From Flavonifractor sp. An112 (GTDB lineage: Bacteria > Bacillota > Clostridia > Oscillospirales > Oscillospiraceae), in contig NZ_NFLU01000003.1 in the NCBI RefSeq assembly GCF_002161085.1, positions 62,001-126,000 on the forward strand: a stretch of DNA of 64,000 bases, in the 5' to 3' direction. The position numbers and the translations under genes are program-made. Each line of letters starts with the position of its first letter. The stretch's first letter is position 1. Shown one piece after another: positions 18,479-27,492 of the stretch. Below the pieces are notes generated by a model. It did no database searches, was not told the DNA's origin, and saw only the letters and a program-made list of their open reading frames with translations.

Positions 18479-19167
18479 GAGGAATGTTGTACGGCGTGGG
18501 GGTTGGCCCCGGCGATCCCGAACTGATGACCAAGAAGGCGGAGCGCATCATCCGCCAGGCGGCGGTGCTGGCCGTGCCCGACCCGGGCCGGGGGGAGAAG
18601 ACCGCCCTCAATATCGTGGGGGAACTGGCCGACGGCAAGGAACTGCTCACCTGCGAGGCCCCTATGGTGCGGGACCATGCCGCCCTGGACGGGGCCTACG
18701 AGCGCAACGCCGACCGGGTGTGCGCCGCCCTGGACGGGGGCAAGGACGTGGCCTTCATCACCCTGGGGGACCCCACGGTGTACTCCACCTATCTCTACCT
18801 CCACAAGAAGGTGGTGGCCCGGGGGTACGACGCCCAGATCATCCCCGGCGTGCCCTCCTTCTGTGCCGTGGCTGCAAAGTTGAATATGGCCCTGTGTGAG
18901 AAGAGCGAGCGGCTGCTCATCGTCCCCGCCTCCCACAAGGATGTGTCCGACTGCCTGGACCTGGACGCCAACCTGGTGTTCATGAAGGCGGGCAAGGAGA
19001 TTGGTGCCCTGAAAAACACCCTGGAGGAGCACGGCCTGCTGAGCCGGGCCTCCCTGGTGGCCAACTGCGGCATGGAGGGGGAGCTGGTATGCCCCCACTT
19101 TGCCGACCTGGAGGAGGGCAGCGGCTACTTCTCGGTGGTACTGGTGAAAAAGGGGGAACAGGTGTGA
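18475..19167 (+). CDS. cbiL: Cobalt-factor II C20-methyltransferase CbiL
   Basis: CbiL adds the C-20 methyl group, the first methylation after cobalt insertion. The 230-residue tetrapyrrole methylase has YGVGVGPGDPELMT at the start, LGDPTVYST in the SAM pocket and IPGVPSFCAVAA. It lies apart from the other cbi methylases, after the transporter, and is coupled to hemA by GTGA overlap. Confidence 0.94.
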   Translation: MRGMLYGVGVGPGDPELMTKKAERIIRQAAVLAVPDPGRGEKTALNIVGELADGKELLTCEAPMVRDHAALDGAYERNADRVCAALDGGKDVAFITLGDPTVYSTYLYLHKKVVARGYDAQIIPGVPSFCAVAAKLNMALCEKSERLLIVPASHKDVSDCLDLDANLVFMKAGKEIGALKNTLEEHGLLSRASLVANCGMEGELVCPHFADLEEGSGYFSVVLVKKGEQV

Positions 19168-20810
19168 AGCTCATCATGACCGGCCTGGACTGGCATAAAG
19201 CCCCCATCGACCTGCGGGAACAGCTGTCCTTCACCCGCAATCAGGTGCTGGAGCTGGACCGCCGCCTGTCCCGCCGGGCGGGGGTGGAGGGCTGCGTGCT
19301 GCTGTCCACCTGCAACCGTACCGAACTGTATCTCTCCTGCGGGGAGGGGCCCATGCCCGACCCGGGACGGCTGCTGTGTGCCGAAGCGGGGGTGGAGTAC
19401 TCCCCCTTTGCGGCTGCTTTTGTCACCCGGACGGGGGAGGAGGCGGCCCGCCACCTGATGGAGGTGGCTGGCGGCCTGCGCTCCCAGATCTGGGGGGAGG
19501 ATCAGATCGTAACCCAGGTGAAGGGGGCCGTCCAGGCCGCCCGGGAGGTGGGCACAGCGGACGGGGTGCTGGAGACCCTGTTCCGCAATGCCGCCGCCGC
19601 CGGTAAGGAGATCAAGACAAAGGTCCGCTTTATCGGGGTGCCCCGGTCGGCGGCCCGGTCTGCCGTGGACCGGCTGGAAGCCCATCTGGGGGGCCTGAAG
19701 GACCGGAAGGCCCTGGTCATCGGCAACGGGGAGATGGGACGGCTGGCCGCCTCCCTCCTTTACGAGGCGGGATGTGCCGTCACCGTGACCCTCCGCAGCT
19801 ATCACCACGGGGAGACCGTGGTGCCCGCCGGGTGCGCCGTCACCCCCTATGAGGAGCGGTATCAGGCCATGGAGGGCATGGACCTGGTGCTCTCCGCCAC
19901 CACCAGTCCCCACTATACCGTGACGGCCTGGGAGCTGGCGGAACTGTCCCATCCGCCCAGGGTGCTGGCCGACCTGGCCATCCCCCGGGATATCGAGCCT
20001 CAGGTGGCCACTCTGCCCGGCTTCACCCTCTACAATGTGGACGACCTGGGGGTGGAGACCAGCCGGGAACTTCCACCGGAGGCGGCGGCCATTGTGGAAA
20101 AGTATCTGGAGCGGCTGAACCAGTGGGAGAACTACAAGAACTGCCTGCCCGGCCTGGAGCGGGTGAAGCAGGCGGTGGCCGCCCGGGTGCTGTCCACCGA
20201 CCTGGAGGGCCCGGAGGCCCGGGAATTGGTGGAGCTGGCGGTGAGCCGGGCGGTGGATCTGCTGTCCGGTGGGCTGAAGGACAACCTGACCCCGGAGGAC
20301 CTGGAGCGGTGCGCCGCCAAGATCGAGGTCCACACCGCCGCCAAGCCCCGGTGGACCTTGCCGCCGGAAAAGCACTTCCGTTTTCCACTTTTCATCGACC
20401 TGATGGGGAAAACTGCCGTGGTCATCGGCGGCGGCGTGGTGGCCTGCCGCCGGGCGGAGGTATTGGCCCGCTTCGGCGCGGAGGTCACCGTCATTGCCCC
20501 CAGATGTAAACCGCTGGACGGGCGCATACAGTGGGAAGGACGGCCCTATGCCCCCGGCGATCTGGCGGGTGCCGCCCTGGCGGTGGCCGCCACCGACGAC
20601 CGCTCGGTGAACCGTGCCGTGGGGGAGGAGGCCCGTGCCCTGGGCATCCCGGTGAGCGTGGCCGACGCCCCGGAGGAGTGTACCTTCTTTTTCCCCGCCA
20701 TCTGCACCGGGGACAACATTGTGGCCGGAGTGGCGGGGCGGGGAGACGACCACGCCCGCACCGCCCGGGCCGCCAAGGCCATCCGGGCCGTACTGGAGGG
20801 ATTGGAATGA
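19164..20810 (+). CDS. hemA: Fused glutamyl-tRNA reductase / precorrin-2 dehydrogenase (HemA-CysG N)
   Basis: Residues 1 to about 400 are glutamyl-tRNA reductase, the first enzyme of C5 tetrapyrrole synthesis: LSTCNRTELYL holds the catalytic Cys, then GEDQIVTQVKGA and the NADPH-binding VIGNGEMGRLA. Residues from about 405 are an NAD-dependent precorrin-2 dehydrogenase of the CysG/Met8 N-type: DLMGKTAVVIGGGVVACRRAE and DAPEECTFFFPA. One chain thus makes both the first intermediate and sirohydrochlorin, CbiK's substrate. The start is GTG 19164 (AAGGGGGAACAG upstream); ATG 19176 is possible. Confidence 0.94.
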   Translation: MKLIMTGLDWHKAPIDLREQLSFTRNQVLELDRRLSRRAGVEGCVLLSTCNRTELYLSCGEGPMPDPGRLLCAEAGVEYSPFAAAFVTRTGEEAARHLMEVAGGLRSQIWGEDQIVTQVKGAVQAAREVGTADGVLETLFRNAAAAGKEIKTKVRFIGVPRSAARSAVDRLEAHLGGLKDRKALVIGNGEMGRLAASLLYEAGCAVTVTLRSYHHGETVVPAGCAVTPYEERYQAMEGMDLVLSATTSPHYTVTAWELAELSHPPRVLADLAIPRDIEPQVATLPGFTLYNVDDLGVETSRELPPEAAAIVEKYLERLNQWENYKNCLPGLERVKQAVAARVLSTDLEGPEARELVELAVSRAVDLLSGGLKDNLTPEDLERCAAKIEVHTAAKPRWTLPPEKHFRFPLFIDLMGKTAVVIGGGVVACRRAEVLARFGAEVTVIAPRCKPLDGRIQWEGRPYAPGDLAGAALAVAATDDRSVNRAVGEEARALGIPVSVADAPEECTFFFPAICTGDNIVAGVAGRGDDHARTARAAKAIRAVLEGLE

Positions 20811-21697
20811 AGACCATACGGGTGGGCAGCCGGGAGAGCAAGCTGGCTGTCATTCAGTCTGAGCTGGTGATGGAGGGCATCAAGACGCTCCATCCGGATA
20901 TGACGCTGGAGCTGGTGACCATGAAGACCACCGGCGACAAGATCCTGGACCGCACCCTGGACAAGATCGGCGGCAAGGGCCTCTTTGTGAAGGAGCTGGA
21001 CGCCGCGCTGCTGGACGGCCGGGTGGATCTGACGGTACACAGCTGCAAGGACCTGCCCATGGAGGAGGACCCGGCCATTCCTCTGGCGGGCTTCTCCCAG
21101 CGGGAGGACCCCCGGGATGTGCTGGTGCTCCCCGAGGGTGTCACCGAGCTGGACCCCGCCAAGCCCATCGGCTGCGCCTCCGCCCGGCGGGCGGTGCAGC
21201 TCAAGGCCCTGTTCCCCCACATGGAGGTGGCTCCGGTGCGGGGCAATGTGCTGACTCGCCTGCGCAAGCTGGACGAGGGCCAGTATTCCGCCCTGGTGCT
21301 GGCTGCCGCCGGTCTGAAGCGGCTGGGGCTGGAGGGACGCATCACCCGGTATTTTACCGTGGAGGAGATGATCCCGGCGGCGGGCCAGGGCATTATGGCC
21401 CTCCAGACCCGGGCCGAGGAGGACCTGCGCTATCTCACCGGCGTGGTGGATGAGGAGGGTACTCTGTGCGCCCAGGCCGAGCGGGCCTTTGTCCGCAAGC
21501 TGGACGGAGGCTGTTCCTCTCCCATTGCCGCCCACGCCGTGATCGAGGGGGAGACCATCACCCTCACCGGCCTCTATGTGGACGAGGCCGGGCAGGTGTT
21601 CCGGGACAAGATCTCCGGACCCAAGGAACAGGGAACCGCGCTGGCGGAGCAGCTGGCCAATTCCATGAAGGAGGGAAATCCATGCCTGGTAAAGTAA
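20807..21697 (+). CDS. hemC: Hydroxymethylbilane synthase HemC
   Basis: HemC polymerises four porphobilinogens to hydroxymethylbilane. It has IRVGSRESKLAVIQ, KGLFVKELDAALL, VHSCKDLPM and, at the cofactor-binding site, EGGCSSP-like LDGGCSSPIAAH near residue 230 with the dipyrromethane Cys. The length of 296 residues is usual. ATG 20807 overlaps the hemA stop. Confidence 0.95.
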   Translation: MKTIRVGSRESKLAVIQSELVMEGIKTLHPDMTLELVTMKTTGDKILDRTLDKIGGKGLFVKELDAALLDGRVDLTVHSCKDLPMEEDPAIPLAGFSQREDPRDVLVLPEGVTELDPAKPIGCASARRAVQLKALFPHMEVAPVRGNVLTRLRKLDEGQYSALVLAAAGLKRLGLEGRITRYFTVEEMIPAAGQGIMALQTRAEEDLRYLTGVVDEEGTLCAQAERAFVRKLDGGCSSPIAAHAVIEGETITLTGLYVDEAGQVFRDKISGPKEQGTALAEQLANSMKEGNPCLVK

Positions 21698-23166
21698 CAT
21701 TGGTGGGGGCAGGCCCGGGCGATCCCGGCCTGCTGACCCGGAAGGGGCTGGAGGCCCTCCAGAAGGCGGAGGTGGTGGTGTATGACCGGCTGGTCAGCCC
21801 CGCCATCCTGGCCATGATGCCCGAGAAAGCCGAGCACATCGACGTGGGCAAGCAGGCTTCCCGCCACCCGGTGCCCCAGGACCAGATCAACCAGATCCTG
21901 CTGGACAAGGCCCTGGAGGGCAAGAATGTGGTGCGCCTCAAGGGGGGCGACCCCTTCCTCTTTGGCCGGGGCGGCGAGGAGCTGGAGCTGCTGGCCCAGC
22001 ACGGCGTCTCCTTTGAGGAGGTGCCTGGCATCACCTCCGCCATTTCCGCCCCCGCCTACGGCGGTATTCCGGTGACCCACCGGGACTGCTGCTCCTCCCT
22101 CCACATCGTCACTGGCCATCAGCGGGCGGGGAAGGAGCTGGACATCGACTTTGAGGCTCTGGTGCGCACAAAGGGCACCCTGGTCTTTCTGATGGGCGTG
22201 TCCGCCCTGCCCCAGATCTGCAAGGGCTTGCTGGACGCGGGCATGGAGCCCCATATGCCCGCCGCCGTGGTGGAGCGGGGCACCACCCCCGCCCAGCGGC
22301 GCATTTCCGCCACCCTGGGTACCCTGCCCGCCGTGGCCGAGGAGGCCAAGGTGGAGAGCCCTGCCGTCATCGTGGTGGGTAAGGTGTGCGCCCTGGCGGA
22401 GGACTTTGACTGGTTCGACAAGCTGCCCCTGAAGGGGAAGCGGGTGGTGGTCACCCGCCCCAAGGAGCGCTCGGGCACCCTATCCGCCCGGCTGCGCGCC
22501 ATGGGGGCCGATGTGTGGGAGTACCCCTGCATCGCCACCGTGCCTCTGGACCCCTGTCCCGCTGTGGATAAGGCCATGGAGAAGCTTCACGGCTATGAGT
22601 GGCTGGCCCTCACCAGTCCCGCCGGGGTGGAGGCCCTGTGGAACTGGCTGGAGGGCCACGGCAAAGACGCCCGCGCCCTGGGTGCCGTGAAGCTGGCCGC
22701 CATTGGCCCCGGCACCGACCGCGAGCTGAAAAAACATGGTTTGAAGGCCGACTATGTGCCGGAGGTGTACGACGCCGCCCATCTGGGAGAGGGTCTGCCC
22801 GCTACGGGCAAGGTGCTGGCCCTTCGGGCGGAGGAGGGCTCCCCCGCCTTGACAGAGGGGCTGGCAAGGCGTAACATTGCCTGTGACGACGTGGCCAGCT
22901 ACCGCACGGTGTATGAAAATCCCCGCTCTCAGGAGCTGCGGGCGGCGGTGGAAGGGACGGAAGGCCTGTTGGTGACCTTTACCTCCGCCTCCACGGTAAA
23001 GGGCTTTGTGTCCTCTGTGGGGGAGGAAGTAAATTTCTCCCATATGGTGGGGATGTGCATCGGGCAGCAGACTGCCGCGGAGGCAAAGAAATTCGGAATT
23101 CCTGTGCGGGTGGCCCGTGAGGCCACCATGGACGCGCTGGTGGAAACCATTTTGGAAGGTGTTTGA
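21682..23166 (+). CDS. cobA: Fused uroporphyrinogen-III C-methyltransferase / uroporphyrinogen-III synthase (CobA-HemD)
   Basis: The 494-residue fusion has an N-terminal SUMT domain (about 1-245: VTLVGAGPGDPGLLT, VYDRLVSPAIL, RLKGGDPFLFGRGGEE, VPGITSA) that makes precorrin-2. A C-terminal HemD domain (about 250-494: RVVVTRPKERSGTLSARL, LTSPAGVEAL, TFTSASTVKGF) closes hydroxymethylbilane into uroporphyrinogen III. The order of activities is the reverse of the domain order. GAAGGAGGG precedes ATG 21682, inside the hemC 3' end. Confidence 0.95.
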   Translation: MPGKVTLVGAGPGDPGLLTRKGLEALQKAEVVVYDRLVSPAILAMMPEKAEHIDVGKQASRHPVPQDQINQILLDKALEGKNVVRLKGGDPFLFGRGGEELELLAQHGVSFEEVPGITSAISAPAYGGIPVTHRDCCSSLHIVTGHQRAGKELDIDFEALVRTKGTLVFLMGVSALPQICKGLLDAGMEPHMPAAVVERGTTPAQRRISATLGTLPAVAEEAKVESPAVIVVGKVCALAEDFDWFDKLPLKGKRVVVTRPKERSGTLSARLRAMGADVWEYPCIATVPLDPCPAVDKAMEKLHGYEWLALTSPAGVEALWNWLEGHGKDARALGAVKLAAIGPGTDRELKKHGLKADYVPEVYDAAHLGEGLPATGKVLALRAEEGSPALTEGLARRNIACDDVASYRTVYENPRSQELRAAVEGTEGLLVTFTSASTVKGFVSSVGEEVNFSHMVGMCIGQQTAAEAKKFGIPVRVAREATMDALVETILEGV

Positions 23167-23167
23167 T

Positions 23168-24151
23168 ATGGAACTGATCCAACGGCCCCGCCGCCTGCGG
23201 GGCAATGACGCGGTGCGCCGGTTGTGCCGGGAGACCCGGATGTCCCCCGACAGCCTGATTTACCCCATCTTTGTGGACGAGACCCTCCAGGGGGTACGGC
23301 CCATTGAGGCCCTGCCCGGCCAGAATCACTATGGCATCGACAGCGTGTGCCAGGCGGTGGAGGAGTGCCTGTCTGCCGGGGTAAATCACTGCATCCTCTT
23401 CGGCCTGCCCGCCCACAAGGACGCCATCGGCTCCTCCGCCTGGGATGAGCACGGCGTGGTCCAGGAGGCCATTCGGGCCATCAAGGCCAAGTACCCCGAC
23501 TTTTATATCATCACCGACGTATGTATGTGCGAGTACACCGACCACGGCCACTGCGGCATCCTCTGCGGCCATGAGGTGAACAACGACAAGACCCTGGAGG
23601 TGCTGGCCAAAACCGCCCTGTCCCACGTCCAGGCCGGGGCCGACATGGTGGCTCCCTCCGACATGATGGACGGCCGGGTGGCCGCCATCCGGGCTATTCT
23701 GGATGAGCACGGCTATCAGACTACCCCCATCATGGCCTACTCCGCCAAGTATGCCTCCGCTTTCTACGGTCCCTTCCGGTCGGCGGCAGGCTCCGCCCCC
23801 TCCTTCGGGGACCGGAAGGGCTACCAGATGGACCCCCACAACCGGAAGGAGGCCCTGAAGGAGTGCGCCCTGGACATTGAGGAGGGGGCCGACATCATCA
23901 TGGTCAAGCCCGCCCTCAGCTATCTGGACGTGATCCGGGAGTGCTCCGACGCCTATGATCTGCCCATGTGCGCCTACTCCGTGTCCGGCGAGTACGCCAT
24001 GATCAAGGCCACCGCCGCCGCGGGTCTCATTGACGAGTACCGCATCATGTGCGAGTCCGCCCTGTCCGTGTTCCGGGCGGGTGCCAATATGCTCATTACC
24101 TACTACGCCAAAGAACTGGCTCAGGCCATTCAGAAAGGGGACATCGGCTGA
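23168..24151 (+). CDS. hemB: Delta-aminolevulinic acid dehydratase HemB
   Basis: HemB condenses two 5-aminolevulinates to porphobilinogen. The 327-residue protein has [15 protein letters not shown], the Cys-rich zinc site, plus the Schiff-base lysines in [14 protein letters not shown] and [10 protein letters not shown]. The zinc form is indicated by the cysteines. ATG 23168 follows the cobA-hemD stop by one base and the stop overlaps hemL. Confidence 0.96.
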   Translation: MELIQRPRRLRGNDAVRRLCRETRMSPDSLIYPIFVDETLQGVRPIEALPGQNHYGIDSVCQAVEECLSAGVNHCILFGLPAHKDAIGSSAWDEHGVVQEAIRAIKAKYPDFYIITDVCMCEYTDHGHCGILCGHEVNNDKTLEVLAKTALSHVQAGADMVAPSDMMDGRVAAIRAILDEHGYQTTPIMAYSAKYASAFYGPFRSAAGSAPSFGDRKGYQMDPHNRKEALKECALDIEEGADIIMVKPALSYLDVIRECSDAYDLPMCAYSVSGEYAMIKATAAAGLIDEYRIMCESALSVFRAGANMLITYYAKELAQAIQKGDIG

Positions 24152-25431
24152 TGGGACGCTCGGAAGAACTGTTTGAGCAGGCCGTGAAGGTCCTGCCCGG
24201 CGGGGTCAACTCCCCGGTGCGGGCCTACCGGGCGGTGGGTATGGCTCCCCGCTTCATCACCCGGGCCGACGGCCCCTTCATCTGGGACGAGGACGGCCGG
24301 AAGTATATCGACTATGTGTGCTCCTGGGGTCCCATGATCCTGGGCCATAACCACCCGGTGATCCGGGAGGCGGTGGAGAAGGCCGTCAAGGACGGCCTGT
24401 CCTTCGGCGCCCCCACCCGCCGGGAGGTGGAGATTGCCCAGCTCATGGTGGAGCTGGTGCCGGGCATCGAGATGGTGCGCATGGTCAACTCGGGCACCGA
24501 GGCGGTCATGTCCGCCGTCCGTCTGGCCCGGGGGGCCACCGGCCGGGACAAGATCATCAAGTTTGAGGGCTGCTACCACGGTCACTCCGACTGCCTGCTG
24601 GTGAACGCCGGTTCCTCCGCCCTGGCGGGCGGCCATCCCTCCTCCGCCGGTGTGCCCGAGGACATCGTGAAGCACACCCTTACCGCCCAGTTCAACGACC
24701 TGGCCTCCGTGGAGGTCCTGCTGGACGCTTACCCCGGCCAGATCGCCTGCATCATTGTGGAGCCGGTGGCCGCCAACATGGGCGTGGTCAATCCTGCTCC
24801 CGGCTTCCTGGAGGGGCTGCGGGCCCTGTGCGACAAGAGCGGAGCCCTCTTGATCTTTGATGAGGTTATCACCGGCTTCCGGCTGGCCCTGGGCGGCGCC
24901 CAGGAATACTTTGGCGTGAAGGCCGACCTGGTGACCTTCGGCAAGATCATCGGCGGCGGTATGCCGGTGGGCGCCTACTGCGGCAGCCGTGCCCTCATGG
25001 AGCAGGTGGCCCCCTGCGGCCCGGTGTACCAGGCGGGTACCCTCAGCGGCAATCCGGTGGCCATGGCCGCCGGTCTGGCCCAGCTGAACTACCTGAAGGA
25101 CCATCCGGAGGTCTATACCCACATCGCCGCCAAGGGCGAGAAGCTGGCGGCAGGTCTGCGGGCAACCATTGCCAAGACCGGCGCGCCGGTGGTGGTCAAT
25201 CAGATCGGCTCTTTGCTGGCCCCCTTCTTCACCCCCACCGCCGTGTCCACCTTCGTGGACGCCAAGGGCAGCGACGTGGGCAAGTACGCCCAGTACTTCC
25301 AGGGGATGCTGGAGCGGGGCGTGGCTCTGGCCCCCGCCCAGTTCGAGGCCATGTTTGTCTCCGCTGCCCATGGGGAGGAGGAACTTCAGGCCACTCTGGC
25401 CGCCGCGGAAGCGGTATTCGCCGGACTGTAA
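24151..25431 (+). CDS. hemL: Glutamate-1-semialdehyde 2,1-aminomutase HemL
   Basis: HemL, a PLP enzyme, converts glutamate-1-semialdehyde to 5-aminolevulinate. It has [45 protein letters not shown] and the PLP lysine in [14 protein letters not shown]. The length of 426 residues is usual. It is the last gene of the B12/heme run and is followed by a strong terminator. Confidence 0.96.
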   Translation: MGRSEELFEQAVKVLPGGVNSPVRAYRAVGMAPRFITRADGPFIWDEDGRKYIDYVCSWGPMILGHNHPVIREAVEKAVKDGLSFGAPTRREVEIAQLMVELVPGIEMVRMVNSGTEAVMSAVRLARGATGRDKIIKFEGCYHGHSDCLLVNAGSSALAGGHPSSAGVPEDIVKHTLTAQFNDLASVEVLLDAYPGQIACIIVEPVAANMGVVNPAPGFLEGLRALCDKSGALLIFDEVITGFRLALGGAQEYFGVKADLVTFGKIIGGGMPVGAYCGSRALMEQVAPCGPVYQAGTLSGNPVAMAAGLAQLNYLKDHPEVYTHIAAKGEKLAAGLRATIAKTGAPVVVNQIGSLLAPFFTPTAVSTFVDAKGSDVGKYAQYFQGMLERGVALAPAQFEAMFVSAAHGEEELQATLAAAEAVFAGL

Positions 25432-25434
25432 TTA

Positions 25435-25469
25435 CAAAGCCGCTGCCTTTGGCAGTGGCTTTGTTTTTG
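25435..25469 (+). terminator. Terminator of the B12/tetrapyrrole operon
   Basis: A 12-bp stem (AAAGCCGCTGCC / GGCAGTGGCTTT, one mismatch, TTT loop) is followed by GTTTTTG, four bases after the hemL stop. It separates the 25-kb cluster from the DUF134 gene, which has its own promoter. Confidence 0.9.
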
Positions 25470-25476
25470 CGTGTTC

Positions 25477-25504
25477 TTGACATATACCGGAAATCTGCTA
25501 CACT
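25477..25504 (+). promoter_or_regulatory. Promoter of the DUF134 gene
   Basis: A perfect TTGACA (25477-25482) is spaced 16 bases from TACACT (25499-25504), just after the hemL terminator and 27 bases before the DUF134 start. Confidence 0.7.
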
Positions 25505-25530
25505 GAGAGCAGGAACAGGAGGGAGCGCCC

Positions 25531-25950
25531 ATGGCAAGACCGAAGAAATGCCGCCGCATCTGTGCCCTGCCCCGGCACAACACCTTTGGACCGCTGACCG
25601 GGGGCGGGGACGGGACGGTGGAGATGGCGGTGGAGGAATACGAGGCCATCCGCCTGATGGATCTGCTGGGCTGTACCCAGGAGGAGTGCGCCGCCCAGAT
25701 GGGGGTGGCCCGCTCCACGGTGCAGCAGGTGTACGATACCGCCCGCAGGAAGCTGGCGCTGGCCCTGGTGGAGGGACGGCGACTGACCATCACCGGCGGC
25801 GACTATGCCCTGTGTCCACAGGGGGAAGTATGTCCGGGCCGGAACTGTGCGCGGCGGGACTGCGGCGGAGGCCGCTGCGGCTGCGGGGTGTGTTCCCACC
25901 CGGAGGGTCCGGGGTGTGATGGGCAAAATTCACAAAAACTTTTGAAATAA
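25531..25950 (+). CDS. DUF134-family putative DNA-binding protein
   Basis: The 139-residue protein begins MARPKKCRRI, then has a helix-turn-helix of the sigma-70 region 4 type (about 40-85: EEYEAIRLMDLLG, CTQEECAAQMGVARSTVQQ). The C-terminal 40 residues are rich in Cys (eight or more: CPGRNCARRDC, CGCGVC), probably a metal or redox centre. The function of the family is not known to me beyond likely regulation. AGGAGGGAG precedes the ATG. Confidence 0.88.
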   Translation: MARPKKCRRICALPRHNTFGPLTGGGDGTVEMAVEEYEAIRLMDLLGCTQEECAAQMGVARSTVQQVYDTARRKLALALVEGRRLTITGGDYALCPQGEVCPGRNCARRDCGGGRCGCGVCSHPEGPGCDGQNSQKLLK

Positions 25951-25953
25951 GTT

Positions 25954-25982
25954 GTGACAATCTGCGTACGACGTGGTATAAT
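25954..25982 (+). promoter_or_regulatory. Promoter of hpf
   Basis: A perfect TATAAT (25977-25982) stands 17 bases after GTGACA (25954-25959), within TTGTGACA. It overlaps the DUF134 stop region and leaves a leader of about 60 bases before hpf. Confidence 0.75.
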
Positions 25983-26049
25983 CAAATCAGGGAACCGGCC
26001 CCGGCCGGCGAACCAATCCCTCTTCGGAGGGCGGAAGGAGTTGAAAACG

Positions 26050-26595
26050 ATGAAGTTCGTGTTCACAGACAAGAAGATCAACCTGCCCAACAAGGTCCAC
26101 GCCTACGCTGAGAAAAAGGTGGGCAAGTTAGACCGTTATTTTAAGGCGGATGCGGAGGCCGCCATCGTCTTCAGCGTGGAAAAGGACCGCAACAATGTGG
26201 AACTGACTATCCGCTCCGGCGGTACCATCATCCGCGTGGCGGAGAGTACCTCCGATATGTTTGCCACCATCGACGCGGCGGTCTCCTCCGTGGAGCGCCA
26301 GCTGCGTAAGAATAAGAGCCGCCTGGAGAAGCGCCTGCGTCAGGATGCCTTCTCCCGCAGTGTGGACGCCGAGGAGATTTCCTCCTTTGCCCCCGAGGTG
26401 GACGAGGAGGAGTTCAAGATCGTCCGTACCAAGCGCTTCCCCATCAAGCCCATGACGGTGGACGAGGCGGTGCTCCAGATGAATCTGGTGGACCATACCT
26501 TCTTCGCCTTCAAGGACGTGGATCAGGATGGACGCTTTGCCGTGGTCTATAAGCGCAACGACGGCGGCTACGGCCTCATCGTGGACGAGGACTGA
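26050..26595 (+). CDS. hpf: Long-form ribosome hibernation promoting factor HPF
   Basis: Residues 1 to about 105 are the ribosome-binding S30AE domain (KFVFTDKKINLPNKV, LDRYFKADAEA). Residues from about 122 are the C-terminal dimerisation domain of the long form (IVRTKRFPIKPMTVDEAV, VYKRNDGGYGLI). The protein pairs 70S ribosomes into inactive 100S dimers in stationary phase. At 181 residues it is the usual long form of Firmicutes. GGAAGGAG precedes ATG 26050. Confidence 0.95.
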   Translation: MKFVFTDKKINLPNKVHAYAEKKVGKLDRYFKADAEAAIVFSVEKDRNNVELTIRSGGTIIRVAESTSDMFATIDAAVSSVERQLRKNKSRLEKRLRQDAFSRSVDAEEISSFAPEVDEEEFKIVRTKRFPIKPMTVDEAVLQMNLVDHTFFAFKDVDQDGRFAVVYKRNDGGYGLIVDED

Positions 26596-26607
26596 TCATT
26601 CAGACGT

Positions 26608-26645
26608 AAAAAAGGGAGCGGCGTAAGCCGCTCCCTTTTTTAATT
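26608..26645. terminator. Bidirectional terminator between hpf and yycI
   Basis: AAAAAAGGGAGCGGC, GTAA loop, GCCGCTCCCTTTTTTT: a 9-bp GC-rich stem with an A tract on one side and a T tract on the other. It can end both the rightward hpf transcript and the leftward walRK operon that converge here. Confidence 0.92.
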
Positions 26646-26646
26646 A

Positions 26647-27474
26647 TTATTCCAGAGGTGAAAACTCACCGGTGACCGCGTTGACGTAGTAGGTGCCGGT
26701 GTCGGTGACAAACCGCCATACCGGCGTCAGCTGGACCTGTCGGGTAGTGTTGCTGGAGAGCAGGTAGCCCCCGTCCATGGTATCGATGCGGCTGCACACA
26801 TATCCGCCCTCCTTGATCCCGGCCAGAAAGCGGACCAGAATGGTGGGGGTGGAGAGGAGAGACTTGGTGACCGAGGCGGAAATGCTGCCGTCCAGTCGCT
26901 GTCCCTCCACCTGGACCAGGTCGTTTTCCAGCCAGTGGAGACGGATGGTGCAGGAGAAGAGGGGAGAACCCTCCCAGCTTTGGCAGTAGGTCAGCACAGT
27001 TTCTGCGCCGGTCTGCTCCGTGTCGGACAGGGTGCCGGTAAAGCCCATGGCCTCCAGACAGGCCTGGCTGGAGGACTCATAGTCCTGGTCGCTTTCAAGT
27101 CTCCAGGTTCCGGGGGTAAGGGTAATGGTAAAGCTGCCGTTCATGGAAAATTCCGCCACGCCGCCGGGGCCGGAGTAGCGGGGACGTACCTCGCTCTCCC
27201 CCTCCAGGGTGACCTCTCCCAGCAGGGCGGCGGCGATGCCGGCTTCGCCGGTCCGGTCACGGGTGACGGTGGTCACCGACAGCGCCAGATCGTCGGGGAA
27301 TTCATCCAGGGTAAAGTCGATGCCGCCCTGTTCCAGCACGGCCTGGGCGGCCTGCCTGGTTTCCGCCTGGTAGCGCTTGTCCTGGCTGGCCTGACTGCCC
27401 ACAAGCAGGAGCAGGATGATGTTGACGCACAGCAGCATCAGCAGGATCACATTTTTCAGTTTAGACCATTCCAT
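26647..27474 (-). CDS. yycI: YycI-like regulatory membrane protein
   Basis: The 275-residue protein has one N-terminal membrane helix (about 8-26) and a large extracytoplasmic part with the C-terminal PVWRFVTDTGTYYVNAVTGE seen in YycI-domain proteins. With YycH it holds back the WalK sensor kinase by contacts in the membrane. It is the last gene of the walR-walK-yycH operon; sequence similarity in this family is low, so position counts strongly in the call. Confidence 0.8.
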   Translation of the reverse strand: MEWSKLKNVILLMLLCVNIILLLLVGSQASQDKRYQAETRQAAQAVLEQGGIDFTLDEFPDDLALSVTTVTRDRTGEAGIAAALLGEVTLEGESEVRPRYSGPGGVAEFSMNGSFTITLTPGTWRLESDQDYESSSQACLEAMGFTGTLSDTEQTGAETVLTYCQSWEGSPLFSCTIRLHWLENDLVQVEGQRLDGSISASVTKSLLSTPTILVRFLAGIKEGGYVCSRIDTMDGGYLLSSNTTRQVQLTPVWRFVTDTGTYYVNAVTGEFSPLE

Positions 27475-27492
27475 AGGAACCTCGCGATCTCG

